Origin: Alitta virens
Taxonomy: Eukaryota > Annelida > Polychaeta > Phyllodocida > Nereididae
NCBI GenBank assembly: GCA_932294295.1
Contig: OW028583.1
Location: 62,001-126,000 of the forward strand
Direction: 5' to 3'
Length of the DNA: 64,000 bases
Under the pieces are notes generated by a model. The model saw only the letters and a program-made list of their open reading frames with translations, searched no databases and was not told the origin of the DNA. This document shows positions 1 through 11,190 of the stretch, in pieces; the stretch's first letter is position 1; every line of letters begins with the position of its first letter. A program made the position numbers and the translations under genes.

Positions 1-14
1 TATGGACTGTACAT

Positions 15-1453
15 TCAATGCATTAGAGATATTACAATTTCATAATTGATTCCACCATTAAACCTTTCAAACTGAGAGTTCCAAAAATTAACAATACAAT
101 CTCTTAATGTTAAGAATGTTTCTGTGGAGGTTTTTTCTTTAATCCAATGGTCACTGTGGTCACATTTGTCAAGTATGTACAGGGTCCATCTCATCCTTTT
201 ATGAGGAGGAAGATTTGTAGTTGCCTCTAGACGCCCTGCAAAGCTCCTGTCTCTTTCTTGGCAAACTTTTTTGACATGGGGTCCATCCTCAGAGTCAACT
301 TCATTTTCAGAATCAGTGCTATTGTCATTTTCAGAATCCACTTCAACGCTATCCACAATATACTTAATCACATAACTAAGGAATGCCGAGGTCATCCCAG
401 CTACATAGCCCTTTCTAACACTTTCTTCATAATCTTTTCTGCATTTTCTAACAGATTGAAAGGGATGACTTTTAAATAAAATAACATCATGAGCTATTTC
501 TTTACACAGTTTTTGGCCTAATATCGCCCAATGTATTAGAATCATGTCCATAGCTTTTGGTATTCTTCAGGGCTATAGAAACAATTATAACATACAATTA
601 TTAGTGTATTGCATTATTCAATTCCAAAATGACATGTCATATATTAAGCATATAACTCTATATTTCTCAATTTTTTGAAGAAGCCAGCAGCCTTCAGTGG
701 CAGTTTCTACATTTTTATTTGTAACCTTATCAATTCTTTTCTCTAAGGCCACGGAACGGCTTAACACATCACTACATAATAAGAAATTCTTACATTGGCA
801 TTTACACGAGTGTTCCAAAGTGTGACAATTAATACCCAAATATATCTCAACATTATTCAAAAGTTTGTAGTACCTTTTGGCTTAAGCCTGGGGATCAACA
901 TTCTCTTGGTCTAATTTATTTTCAACAAAGTCGAGATCTTTGAAAAGCCCTGACTGGCCACTCACATTGGGGTCTAATCGTTGTTTTAAGATGAAAAATG
1001 TTTTCAAACTGTCTGTCAGCCAACAATCATCCTCGTCAGAAATCACCCTAAGGCCTATCTTATGATATACTGCATTTCCTTTTTTGATAACCCACTTTAG
1101 GGGGCTGTTGAGTATCCACGCTTTACATTGGCATGTCTTGTCCTCGTGATCACATGAAGATTCATGTATATATAGTGTTTGTTTTACGCACCATAAAATT
1201 TCAAAATAATTATCTGCCAAAAAAAGGTTGTCAGAGTCCTTTTTAGACATAGCATGTTCCAAATAGCCCATACAAGTGACCAAGTGAGAGTCCAGCAGCT
1301 TTTCAGGAGACCCGTAATAATCCATCTTACCAAGTTCTTAAATAAATAATCCTCTGGTCTTAAATAAATAATCCTCTTGGGCTGCTTATTGTAGAGATGG
1401 CGTTCAGGCGACAAGTGTTGCTTTGCAGGGTTTTCATAGAAATATTTATACAA
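15..1453 (-). pseudogene. Unrecognised broken coding region, minus strand
   Basis: Three open stretches lie in the same minus-strand frame: 1325-882, 860-618 and 551-15. A single TAA at 882-884 separates the first two, and a TGA at 618-620 closes the second. A fourth open stretch (1453 to about 1326) precedes them in another frame and ends near a GTAAGA that could be a splice donor. The translation is not low-complexity. It has cysteine-rich patches of the form CxHxxxxCxCK near 1150 and a similar CKCQCK near 800, plus an acidic S/E/D stretch near 300-345. I recognise no family. Continuity of frame across the TAA suggests one former protein interrupted by a nonsense change. An alternative is exons with small unrecognised introns. 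I cannot assign a function. Confidence 0.4.
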
Positions 1454-1579
1454 GCAAAACCGCCCATAGCATTTGATTGGACAATTCCCATGGATTTATA
1501 AACTTTAAATTTTGAAAAATGCTAATATTTATTATTCTTCTGAGCCCCGGGTGCCCTTAATGAATATAATATTTTTTCA

Positions 1580-1662
1580 TTCAGAACTGCCGTATTTTCA
1601 GAAGTGCCGTAGCTTTTATTGTTCAGAAGTGCCGTAGTTTTTTCTTGTTCAGAAGTGCCGTA
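1580..1662. repeat. Four short direct repeats (15 bp)
   Basis: The 15-mer TTCAGAAGTGCCGTA occurs at 1597, 1622 and 1648, with a one-base variant (TTCAGAACTGCCGTA) at 1580. Spacing is irregular (17-26 bp) with T-rich filler. Confidence 0.8.
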
Positions 1663-1699
1663 GTTTCACTATTTTCATTACAGGAGGTCAGCTTCTCCT

Positions 1700-2285
1700 T
1701 CTTTTTAATATTAATTATATTCCCACAGGGGGAACCACCTTGCATAACACTAATAATTACAATAACACCCCTAGTGTCCCTTTTTTAATTTATATTAATT
1801 ATCTTCTCACAGGTGGAGGCACATTCAACAATCCTAGTTCACAAAAATAAACCCCCCTGGCGATTTTTATTATTATTAATTATTTGCAACCAGATGGCAG
1901 CACCTTTAGTACCCCCCTCTAGTTCATCAAAACCCCAGTGGTGGCCTTTGATTATTGTATTAATATTAATAAGCACCAGACGTGGCAGCACCCATCAAAA
2001 CCTTAATTCTTTTTTGGACTCCTGGCGACATTTATTATTATTAATTATCCACCACTAGGGGGCACCACCTTTCAGACATATCTGTAGTTCATACAAATCC
2101 CGATGGTGGCACTTGATTATTGTATTAATATTAATAAACACCAGACGTGGCAGCACCCATCACAACCTTAATTCTTTTAAGCCCCCTGGCGGCATTTATT
2201 ATTATTAATTATCCACCACTAGGGGATACCACCTTTCAGACCTATCTGTAGTTCCTTAAAACCCCCAGTAGGTGGGGTGGTTTGA
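1700..2285. repeat. Tandem array, ~164-bp unit with ~82-bp half unit
   Basis: The anchor TTAATTAT recurs at 1711, 1795, 1876, 2041 and 2205. That gives ~82-bp spacing at first and ~164-bp spacing later, each time followed by a G-rich, GGCACC-like block. The last two 164-bp units are nearly identical to each other, including ATTGTATTAATATTAATAA and CAGACGTGGCAGCACC. It looks like a small satellite in which a dimer has been amplified. No coding potential. Confidence 0.75.
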
Positions 2286-2599
2286 CTGCACCGACTATAT
2301 CCTACTACTGCTGTGATTGCTTACACTTGCCCCCTGGTGTGAAAAAACGTCATCGCCAAACAGTGCTTTTTTAGTTTGAAGTTGGATGTGTACTTGTTAC
2401 GAAATTATTGACATCGAAACTGTTGAACCTACGATGTTGTTATGACGTGATGACGTAGACTCTTTCTGGACCATTGGGCAAAAAACAATATTAGGTTGAT
2501 CTTCCATAAGATTACATTTATTTTGATAATTTTTGGGACACTTCCGGTTAGGCATGACTACTGTGTAGCCTCTTTTTGGGACCTCTCTCTACGGAAAGT

Positions 2600-2639
2600 G
2601 AGCTTCGCTCATGGCCTTCGGCCGTGACGAGCTTTGCTC
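2600..2639. other. Three consecutive tiny hairpins
   Basis: Three perfect 4-bp stems with 3-base loops lie in 40 bp: GAGC-TTC-GCTC (2600-2610), GGCC-TTC-GGCC (2613-2623) and GAGC-TTT-GCTC (2629-2639). An AT-rich ATATAAAA follows. Function unknown. Confidence 0.6.
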
Positions 2640-3916
2640 ATATAAAATGGCAGGTTTTACAATTGAATTTGAAAAATGCTGCCAAATTCCGAGATGGCTG
2701 CCAAGTAATCTGCCCTGAAATTACAATTTGAATACTTTTTCAGTGTTTTTTAAATTTTTGGTCATTGTAACTGTTACCATGGTAAACAACAAATTAACTA
2801 TTTGAATAACTTTCATCTGAAATAGAAAAAAACAAAAAAGTAATAACCTGACTGTAGTTTAGCTGTTGACATTGACAATCCTTTATATTTGTGTACATAG
2901 TTACCTTGTTGCCATGTTTACGTTTAAATTAATAACATTGACAATAACATTCATTCTAAATATACCAAAAATAATACTGGGCTGCTGACCAGGGACACTG
3001 GTTCATTTGCAATGCTTTTATCCAATTGAATTACACGTAGTCACGTGATGGTTATATTAATTTAATTGTATCATTTGTTTTGCTGTGGTTTGTTGTCATG
3101 CACTTCCTTTTAATAAGCACAAAATAAGTTGATTTTAAATAAACTACATTTTGATTTAATTCATCAGTAACTTAGGCTATTGTTCCTGTGAAATGATTCG
3201 TCAGACACATTGCTGACTTAGATATTGTGCAATGAATACAAAGGGCATGTTGTTTTAATCAAGATTTTAATGGAGTAATAGTGATTCTATTCAAGGATTT
3301 TCTTAAACTGAATGGACATGATGATGCAGCAGAGCTAAAGACTAGGATATTTTAAATATGCTAATGTAATCTACCTTTGTAATTAAAGCCATGTCATAAC
3401 AGTTTAGCTCATTATGTGTGAGAATAGAATGTCATTTAACTAAAACTTCAAAAATAACCACAGCCTTGCTATTGAAAGCCATACCATGAATAATTCCATA
3501 ATGTTAATAAATAATGTATGATTCCACCTCAATATAAAGCACCTCACTTAAGGGCTTCCGACATATTGTTAAATTGTTGGTATTATAATGTTCATTTTCA
3601 TGTTAAATTGCAAATAAATTATCTGAATCTGATTTAAGAAAAATAATTGGACATGGGTGAAATAATATGATTCCACTATGATATCAAATAATGTCAAAGC
3701 TTAAGGTTCTAATAATGTTTTAATATTTAATGTTATTCTAACCATTAGAAAATAAACAACTATTAAATAGCAAATAGGTCTTTAGAATCACACACACACT
3801 AAAAATACTAAATAATTCATAACTATCTCATGTACAGCAAATATTCTTGTATTTTTGTTTGATGTAATTTGGTATGTTTGAACTATTTGCATTAGCTATC
3901 TAATGTAAGTATATTC
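2640..3916. other. AT-rich non-coding stretch
   Basis: I see no exon, RNA gene or recognisable repeat here. It is AT-rich sequence with scattered stops in all frames. Confidence 0.5.
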
Positions 3917-3929
3917 TTGTATTTGCAGG

Positions 3930-4195
3930 CATATGACTTGTGCAGGGGGGACGATGTGCATGTCAAAATGCCCATCACATCATACACCATAAAGACTGCC
4001 CTCTTCTACCTATTGGCCAACCGGGTAAATGAACTTGAACTGAGAGTGAGTGATAATGAGAAATACAAGGAAAGATCTGAGGCCAGCATAAAGGAATTGA
4101 GGAATGCATTGGAACATGTAGAAGGCCATAGTAGGGTTATAAAGAAACTAATATTGCTAAAATCAGAAAAATTATCATTGTCATCAAAGGATTGA
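3930..4195 (+). CDS. Lone terminal exon, protein not recognised
   Basis: A polypyrimidine-poor but usable acceptor (TTTGCAG, ending at 3929) opens a frame that runs to TGA at 4193-4195. An AATAAA follows at 4207-4212, only 12 bases downstream, so this has the shape of a 3'-terminal exon. The roughly 88 residues begin with a hydrophobic/basic segment containing ITSYTIKTALFYLL and continue as a charged, probably coiled-coil helix rich in E, K and R. The SYxIKTALF segment faintly recalls a helix of Mab-21/cGAS-like proteins, but the typical residues after it are missing, so I do not assign that family. No partner exon was found between 2.3 and 3.9 kb. It could belong to a gene whose other exons lie outside the window, or be a retained fragment. 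Confidence 0.35.
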
Positions 4196-4562
4196 AATGA
4201 TTATCAAATAAAATACAAAATACATGTTGGTTTCTATCACAACTTTTCTTGACAATGTTGCAAATGTAAATGATTAAAATTAACCTATTGTCAGACAAAG
4301 GGCAGCACTATAATCACACATTTTAAGACAGATTTTTTCTTTTCTTTGAAAATATTATTCACTTAGTCCGTTGGATGGAAACGTGTTGTTTTATGATGTG
4401 AGACTGATCTCCACAGTGATGATATATCTCATATTTTGTACAAGAAATGATACTACCGCTAACTACTACAACTATTAAAATACAAATTTAGAGATTAAAG
4501 CACACAGTAATCATGGAATTATTAAACTCATTGTGGTATTGATGCAAATGTCTATGCTGTAT

Positions 4563-4640
4563 ACAATCCATGGTCTAGTGGTTAAAGTGTTTCACTGCTA
4601 ATGCACAGGTTGTGGGTTCAAACTTCTCCGCACTCGGTTG
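4563..4640 (+). repeat. tRNA-like SINE head, degenerate
   Basis: An A-box-like TAGTGGTTAAAGTG (about 4573) is followed 32 bases later by a B-box-like GTGGGTTCAAACTTC. Acceptor and T stems do not pair, so this is a tRNA-derived repeat rather than a functional tRNA gene. Confidence 0.4.
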
Positions 4641-5261
4641 TTCAAGGGAGCTTGGCTGATGTTATGTTGAGCATATGTGATGTTCAGTATAGTATGATAC
4701 TTCAATGTTCATCTTTTTGTATTTTATAGCCATGATTTTCAGGACAATTTATTTTGTAATACCCCACCATGCTATTAACAATTGTGATGTCCAACATGTA
4801 GCATGTACAATTTTTGTATGTATATAAAGTGTCAAATATCATTTAAGACTTCCGTGGGGCCGTTTTATGAATGTTGAACCAGTTTCAATCTGTATCATTT
4901 AAACAATTTTATATTCATGAATGTCACTTGAAATATATCATGGAGGTATACTGTAAATTCATCATAGATACCTGCCTCTGCAGTTTTGATATACTTATAA
5001 TTAATATACTCTCTTTTGTGAATATATGTTTGTTATTACATTGCATGACATTGATACAGATGGTGCTTTCTTTTTTGTGCCATGATTTTCCATATATTTT
5101 CATTGCAATTAACTATATCATAATTATAGTTCAGATGATCATTAATTTATATACACTGAATAATTTTTTATCATTGATTCGTATGGTTATTAAAGAAAAG
5201 TGTTTATTTACAGAACATACTTTTTGTTTTCTATATTGACATTATTTTGAATACCCGGTGA

Positions 5262-5450
5262 AACATGCTGTGGTCTACTAGGTAACAAACTGCAAGTTCG
5301 AGCCCCCGCATGTATGCCGGGTTCCCACTCCTACCGAAAATCCAAGAAAATTGTTGCTATACTGTTTCCCGGTTAGGAATAGCCTTGAAATTGTGGATAT
5401 GTGCCACAATCAAACCTGAGACTAGTGGCAGACTGAATTGCAATTTAGTA
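5262..5450 (+). repeat. Possible tRNA-derived SINE
   Basis: A B-box-like GCAAGTTCGAGCCCC lies at about 5291, preceded by a degraded A box. The following ~130 bp (GGGTTCCCACTCCTACCG and onward) does not resemble the other SINEs in the window. Assignment rests only on the promoter-like boxes. Confidence 0.3.
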
Positions 5451-6983
5451 ACAATTTAGTTATTAGAATTCAGTGCGAGTTGAAGAAATTTCTTCAAAAG
5501 GACACAAATTACATTTTGGAGATTGTAATTATATGGTATTTCAATCTAAAGGACACAAATTGCTTTGGGAGATGTATTCTATATTTATTATTGAGGAAAT
5601 ATACTCAATTCTAATTCTAATTGATTATTCAGATTGTGATGTTTAAATGGTACTACCTGGAATGGCTGGATACCATCAATTATGTACAAGTGAATTTATG
5701 ACTTGGACAACACAGCTGCTTATAGTCATAAATTTTAAAATGTTCGAAGCCTCTCTATTTTAATTTATGCCTTGAAAATTGGGTTCGGCAGCCTGATAAA
5801 ACCTTGAATAAACCTTGAATTTGAACTTGAGAAAGGAGTGGGAAACCTGTACAGTATGGCATGGAGGAACTGAGCAGGTCCTCTGTAACCAGTGGTAACT
5901 CTTTCCTCGACTCCACACAGGGGTAAATGGGGGTGCTGGCTATGGACAGTGATGGTGATTGCAGAGTGCTTAGCCCTCTGCAGGTAATTCTGTGTAATGA
6001 TTGTATAGTCCACAGGGAGTTGAGAAAGGCTTGTGCTTGAACAGGTCTGCTTGCAGGGTGTAGTGATGGGAAGAAAAGTACCAACAGAGGTCACTGTCAC
6101 TGTAGCAGATAAGTGTTATTTAATGACATCATCTAAATTGTGACGTCCTCTATGTAACAATGGTGTAGTGACATCTGATATTGTCTTTTTATCTGCAATG
6201 GTGGCAGTGCCCTCTGTAGGTTCTGTAACATTTTCGCCCCATTCAGCTCAAGTGTGACACTGCAATGGTACTACAATTGTGTGAACACTACAGCTACCTA
6301 TACCTTTACCAACATTCAATTATATTAAAGAAAATGAACAAAGGAAACACTCGCTTCATCAAATTCAATAATGGCAAATGAATAATTGTCAAGTTAGATT
6401 TATACCCAAACGATTTTTGACACATTCTTTACTTCCAATAGATTTATAAAAGTTAACAAGTTCACTACTAAACTGCATTTCTTTGAAGACGTATAAAAGC
6501 AAGGCATATGAAAAACCATGGAGTAACTATAGACATTTATATGTTCGGCACACTTAATGATAAAGAATTAGGTCACTGATAATATTTCAAGTTTTCTATC
6601 TGGGCAATGAGTTCATTAAGAATTTAAACTTTTCACTACCACAGAGTAATAAACCCAGGCAAGATTGTTATTTTTCTAATATCTTCATTATTCGTAGAAT
6701 CCAGTAGCCCATTTTTCAGTGTGAACTAGGCAGTATATGCCACCTACAGATTGACCTCATTGCAGATGAGATTTACTTGCATCACACCGCATGTGTTTTT
6801 ATATGGAATTAGCATGTGGGGCAACTTAAGTCAGCTTACACAGACCACCTTGACCTTGGCCATGAAACAACAATAACTAGTTAGAAGTATTATTATACCT
6901 CTGCAATGTCTCATGAGCTGTGATTGGCAGAAACGACATCACAAGACATTGCTTAGAAAGTACTATTGCCCTGGGGACACTAT

Positions 6984-8121
6984 CAGTGGCGTAGCCAGGT
7001 GGGGGCAGGGGGGGGGGGGGCAGAATGTTCCCCCTTACAAGGAAAAAATAATTTTGCACTTTTGCTCTGTCAAACCACTTACAAAGAGATGCCTCAGAAA
7101 TATCTGCAAAGAAATCAATACAAACAATGAGATCTGATGAGGCATTTGAGGCAAAATTAGCTACTGCCAAATCTGTTGCTGAAGATTCAGTCGGCATAGA
7201 AAATTAATGCCAGATGAATTTGCCCCTGATAAGCCTTAAAGGGATCCAAAGATCAGATTCAAAGTCAAAGTGTACTTTGCAATATGTAACAGAGTGATTG
7301 CAGAACTTGATTCTAGGTTTGAAGATTTCTTCACCAGCAAGGACATTGCAGGGACCTACTGTAAGGATATTGACATAGAATGTGCCTTAACGGAATACAA
7401 ACAGTTTACCTCCCTTGTACAGGGAACTCCTGACATACAAAAGTTGGTTAATGACTGTACAAAAAATCTTATTATTTTTCAAAAAGCACAAACTGGATTT
7501 AGCCTACCCAAATGTGGCCATATTACTCAGAATTTTTTTAACAATTAGTATATCCACAGCAGGTTCAGAGAGATCATTCAGTAAATTGAAACTGATAAAA
7601 AGTTATGTCAGGTCCACAATGGGGGACTCAGGGTTATTTCTTCTTAGCATAGAGAGGGCATTGGAAGAAAACGTGGACTTCAACAAAATCATAGAACGGT
7701 TTACTCACGCGAAAAAAAGAAAGATAACTATTAACTAATAAGATAACTGTAATTTTATTGCAGATTATTGAGGAAGTACTTTAAATTTAAACAGGTGTTT
7801 TCCATTATTAGTGCAGGTAATTAATATGTTTTAGTCAAACTTTGCGGACTGCAAGCAAACTATAAGTGTAATTTCTCTTGCATCAAAATATGTTTTCCTA
7901 AAAATTGTATTTATGTGTACATCCATTGATGTCTCCTAACATTGTCCTTATTCCCTACAACTTGTAAGTTTACATTTTTGAATAAACAGTTATTTGCACG
8001 AATAACCCTATATTAACATTATTATCATCATTTTTATTAGTATTATTTTTATGCAATCTACACAGTATTTTTATAATTTTGGGGAAATACCTTGCTGACA
8101 AAAATCCTGGCTACGCCACTG
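6984..8121 (+). mobile_element. hAT transposon, internally deleted, with terminal inverted repeats
   Basis: The element starts with CAGTGGCGTAGCCAGG at 6984 and ends with the inverted partner CCTGGCTACGCCACTG at 8121. It encloses the 3' part of a hAT transposase on the plus strand. At about 1.1 kb it is much shorter than a full hAT element, and the N-terminal BED/TTF finger and most of the catalytic region are absent. The flanking 8-mers (GACACTAT and TTGCTGTT) do not match, so no target duplication survives. A related MITE begins only 23 bp downstream. Confidence 0.8.
7140..7738 (+). pseudogene. hAT transposase C-terminal fragment
   Basis: Reading from about 7140, the frame gives a segment with FKVKVYFAICNRVIAELDSRF, typical of the region before the hAT dimerisation domain. 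It continues through LVQGTPDIQKL to about 7500. A change of frame near 7480-7510 is then needed to reach PNVAILLRIFLTISISTAGS and ERSFSKLKLIKSYVRSTM. That is the hallmark hAT C-terminal dimerisation signature of ZMYM/52K-repressor-like transposases. The second frame ends at 7736-7738. An in-frame stop near 7240 and the frameshift make it non-functional. It sits between the inverted repeats of the element at 6984-8121. Confidence 0.8.
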
Positions 8122-8144
8122 TTGCTGTTGATTAATGAGATGAG

Positions 8145-8348
8145 CAATGGCGTAGCTAGGGTTAGCAGAGTGGGGGAGGGGGCACTCAGGGGGGGGGGGG
8201 GGGGCACAATGTTTTTTTGGATGAAACCTCCTACCCTCTACTTTAGGTATTTATAAGCCAGTTCTGGGGGGGGGGGGGCACCTGGGTGGGCACAGCCTTT
8301 GAGTGGGGGGGGGGGGGGCACATACCTCCCCCCATAGCTACGCCACTG
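8145..8348. mobile_element. hAT MITE with 8-bp target duplication
   Basis: It starts CAATGGCGTAGCTAGGG at 8145 and ends CATAGCTACGCCACTG at 8348. The flanking 8-mers are GAGATGAG (8137-8144) and GAGAGGAG (8349-8356), which match at 7 of 8 positions, as expected for hAT. The interior has several long G runs. A second copy lies at 36373-36600. Confidence 0.85.
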
Positions 8349-8513
8349 GAGAGGAGGAGTCCACCATGTTACACATTTACCCCATAAGTGGGATATTCTG
8401 CTTGCCTCAGCATAGACACTGAGTACAAGGGACCACCAATTTAACGTCTCATCCGAACGACATCCAGCTGGGATGATGCTCATTAAAGGTGCCCGGGCCT
8501 GGGATTGAACATA
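8349..8513 (-). repeat. SINE family B, minus-strand fragment
   Basis: It matches the copy at 52870-53160 in inverse orientation. Shared blocks are the GAGGAGTCCACC end, the segment complementary to CATTCGGATGAGACATTAAA, and GTGCCCGGGC. The tRNA-like head is lost beyond about 8513. Confidence 0.7.
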
Positions 8514-9032
8514 TATAATGTAAATACACAACCAATATTATCAGTTAGCAAAATCTCTTCCTGAAGGATTGACCTTCCCAATTCATTCAGGCTTTTGCAG
8601 TTACAATTGACAATTTGTATAGATTAAAGTAACAGTGTTTTTTCGTTTAATTAGGCATTGACCACTGTTGAAGTCTGGCAATTAGTTATCAGTTCCTTGA
8701 TCTAGGAGTTACTTATTTTCGAAAAATATGCGAAATGCAATCAATTGAGTTGACCCTAACCCCCCCCCCTCCCCCCAGATCCGCTGCTGATAGGGCTAAT
8801 TATGATTTTACCCATATTTGTTTCTAGACTTTTGGCACCACACAAAAATCCAGCAAATCACCAACAGCAATATGAATATCGCAGTACTAAACAAGGCCTA
8901 CAAACTTATCCCCACAATGGTGCTTTCATGTTGAACAAATACCATATGTAATTGAAACAAGCTAGGATCTGGGAAATTTTAAAAATGAACTTTTTGTATC
9001 AGAATCTAAATCCTTAAATATATCTTATAATA

Positions 9033-9105
9033 ATAATAATACTTTATTCAATCATCACCATCAGCAATGAAACTTTTTATAGCTCTCAGAGTAAAGTGCC
9101 TTTTA
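9033..9105 (-). repeat. Dispersed repeat, inverted copy of 60010-60080
   Basis: The reverse complement reads GCACTTTACTCTGAGAGCT followed by AAAGTTTCATTGCTGATGGT and ends in a run of TTA/TAA triplets. The same string occurs on the plus strand at about 60036-60075. It may be the 3' tail of a LINE or SINE. Confidence 0.6.
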
Positions 9106-11147
9106 AAAATATAAAATAAAATAATAAATAAAGCGATAAGTACATATATACATGTACACATATAATACTGATAGCATAATAATACTGAAAGGTGTTACTT
9201 AGATAATTTGTGATTGTATATTTTGATACAAGACGGTACAAATGTGTTACCATATCTGCAAGTGCGATGTTTAGGCACACTAAGTCTTTTTCCTGATTTT
9301 AATTGAAGCAGGTGTCTACCTCCAATTGACCCTTTAACTGCACTTTTAGGAAGTAACTGGAAAGACCACTATAATACATCCCCTAAAAAATGTTTTATTA
9401 AAGTTTGCATCCATCATGACCTGCATTAAAATTAATTTTTTGTGCTATTAATTTCAAATGTTTATCATCCACTGCTCCTGCATTTTGTATCCCTGTTGAG
9501 TCAGAGTTCAAAAAGGTCACTTGCTCTGTCAGGTCATGTGACCTGCCAATTAGCCTCATTTCATTCAGGGGCCCTTGCAACAATGGTGTGAATGGCTGCT
9601 AAGGAGCTTAATCTTGCAAGCATATGGTTGTCAGGGGTGGCCATGTACGTACGTGAGCCACACCAGGGTTGCTATGGTGCCAAATGACCTTAAATCCATT
9701 CAGCTTCTTTCTGAAAGTGATAGCGGCCATATTGGTAGAAGCATGTGCTCACTTCGGCAGAAAGTTGGAAAAAAAGGAGGGAAAGTGTGCAAAAAAATGA
9801 GTTGTAATGGTGACAGTTAGAACCGGAGAAGATAGAAAGAATGACGTAGGCCACGGCACGATCGAGTCCTAAATGGCAGCGTGCCTTGATGCACAAATTC
9901 GAGGTTACTCACTTATAGAAGTAGTCTAATAACCAAGATATCACGTGCACATAGGAAGGGGCAGGGGCTACAGAGCTTGGGCCCTTGCCCTGCCCTTTGC
10001 CCATTTTGATTAATAAGTGCCCTTCCCCTGTAAAATGCATTAAATGTTGTTGGGGTTGTCTTCTATGGTACATGCTTTTGGCATATTCATATTACAATTC
10101 ATACATTGCTTATAGAAATCCTGTGAGAGCCTTGACCTGTGCACAATGTTCAACATGATAGAACCACAGACGTGATTGCACAAAGTCTTAACTAGCTCAG
10201 CTGAGGGGGCTTAACAAAATGGCTTCGTTATAATAATATCAGGATATTTGAGGTTAATTTTATCTGGATAAAAGTATGGATCTGCAAAAATAATATATAA
10301 GGCCTACACAGCACAGTGATCTCCACTTAAAACCATGTTTGATACATATGGTACCAGCCTAAAACCAAGGTACTGTATCGGCATAGCTCCCATGCAAGTG
10401 ACGTACCCTCATTGGGTGGGTCTGACCAGCATTTATAATGTCAAAACCCTCTGACCAGCAGGCAGCACACATTAGCCAAAAAACCCTCTTTTTGGCACCA
10501 TGCCCAGTTTTACATGATATTATTGGTATTTAAAAATGGTCTATTATTAATTGTGCAATTGTGGGTAGTATTGATTGGCACTAATAGCTCGTTAAACTAA
10601 TTAGTCCAAATCCGGGATCTTACATTAGGCAACCGAAGTCTTATCAAAAGTATGACAATTCTGAACACGGCCAAAAGCCTAATCTGTCAGAAATTCTTTC
10701 TTTTATTTATCTGTCTATATATACTGCTGATTTGGCATCAAATTCAATTTAGATATGTTTCAACTCAGTATGTAATTGTTGAGTCTGGTTTGATATTTTG
10801 TGTTTTTCAGAAATTTTTCTAGTCTTTCCATGATAGGTCACTAGATTCTGATTGCAGTAATTAACTAGAATACTAGGAGAAATAAATTTCAAACCTTTAA
10901 TCTATTTAAAATTCACACAATTGTCAAACATAGCAATAAAAGACATATGATTACACATACTAAACAAAAAGCAAATTCACATACCTTAACCAAATGTGCA
11001 CATCATTCCTTGGTCATACACTTGTTGTATAACTTGACAAATCTATTCTAATGATTTAACTTCTATATCTACTATAATCTCTCTCTTCCAACTTGATAGC
11101 ACAGCTCCTTCCAGCTGGCTGCTCTATGCTCAATTTCTCTTTGGATC

Positions 11148-11190
11148 CCTCTCAATGCTCTCTCTCTCTCTTCTCTCTCTCTGTCTGACT
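11148..11190. repeat. CT-rich microsatellite
   Basis: Imperfect (CT)n tract with TTCTCT and CTGTCTG interruptions. Confidence 0.8.

Larger units (their letters stand above)
4213..6983. other. Non-coding stretch with SINE relics
   Basis: Apart from two tRNA-like relics (near 4568 and 5265) I see no gene. The open frames here are AT-rich and contain no recognisable domain. Confidence 0.5.

Noticed and set aside
3930..4195. Mab-21/cGAS-like C-terminal exon
   Set aside because: Only one helix-like segment (SYTIKTALF) resembles the family; the expected following residues are absent, so I left the exon unassigned.
4563..5330. Two possible tRNA genes
   Set aside because: The A and B boxes are present but the acceptor and T stems do not pair; they are better explained as SINE relics.
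5755..6100. Overlapping minus-strand frames of about 110 codons
   Set aside because: Two frames overlap on the same DNA, neither has a recognisable domain, and no splice or poly(A) context supports them.
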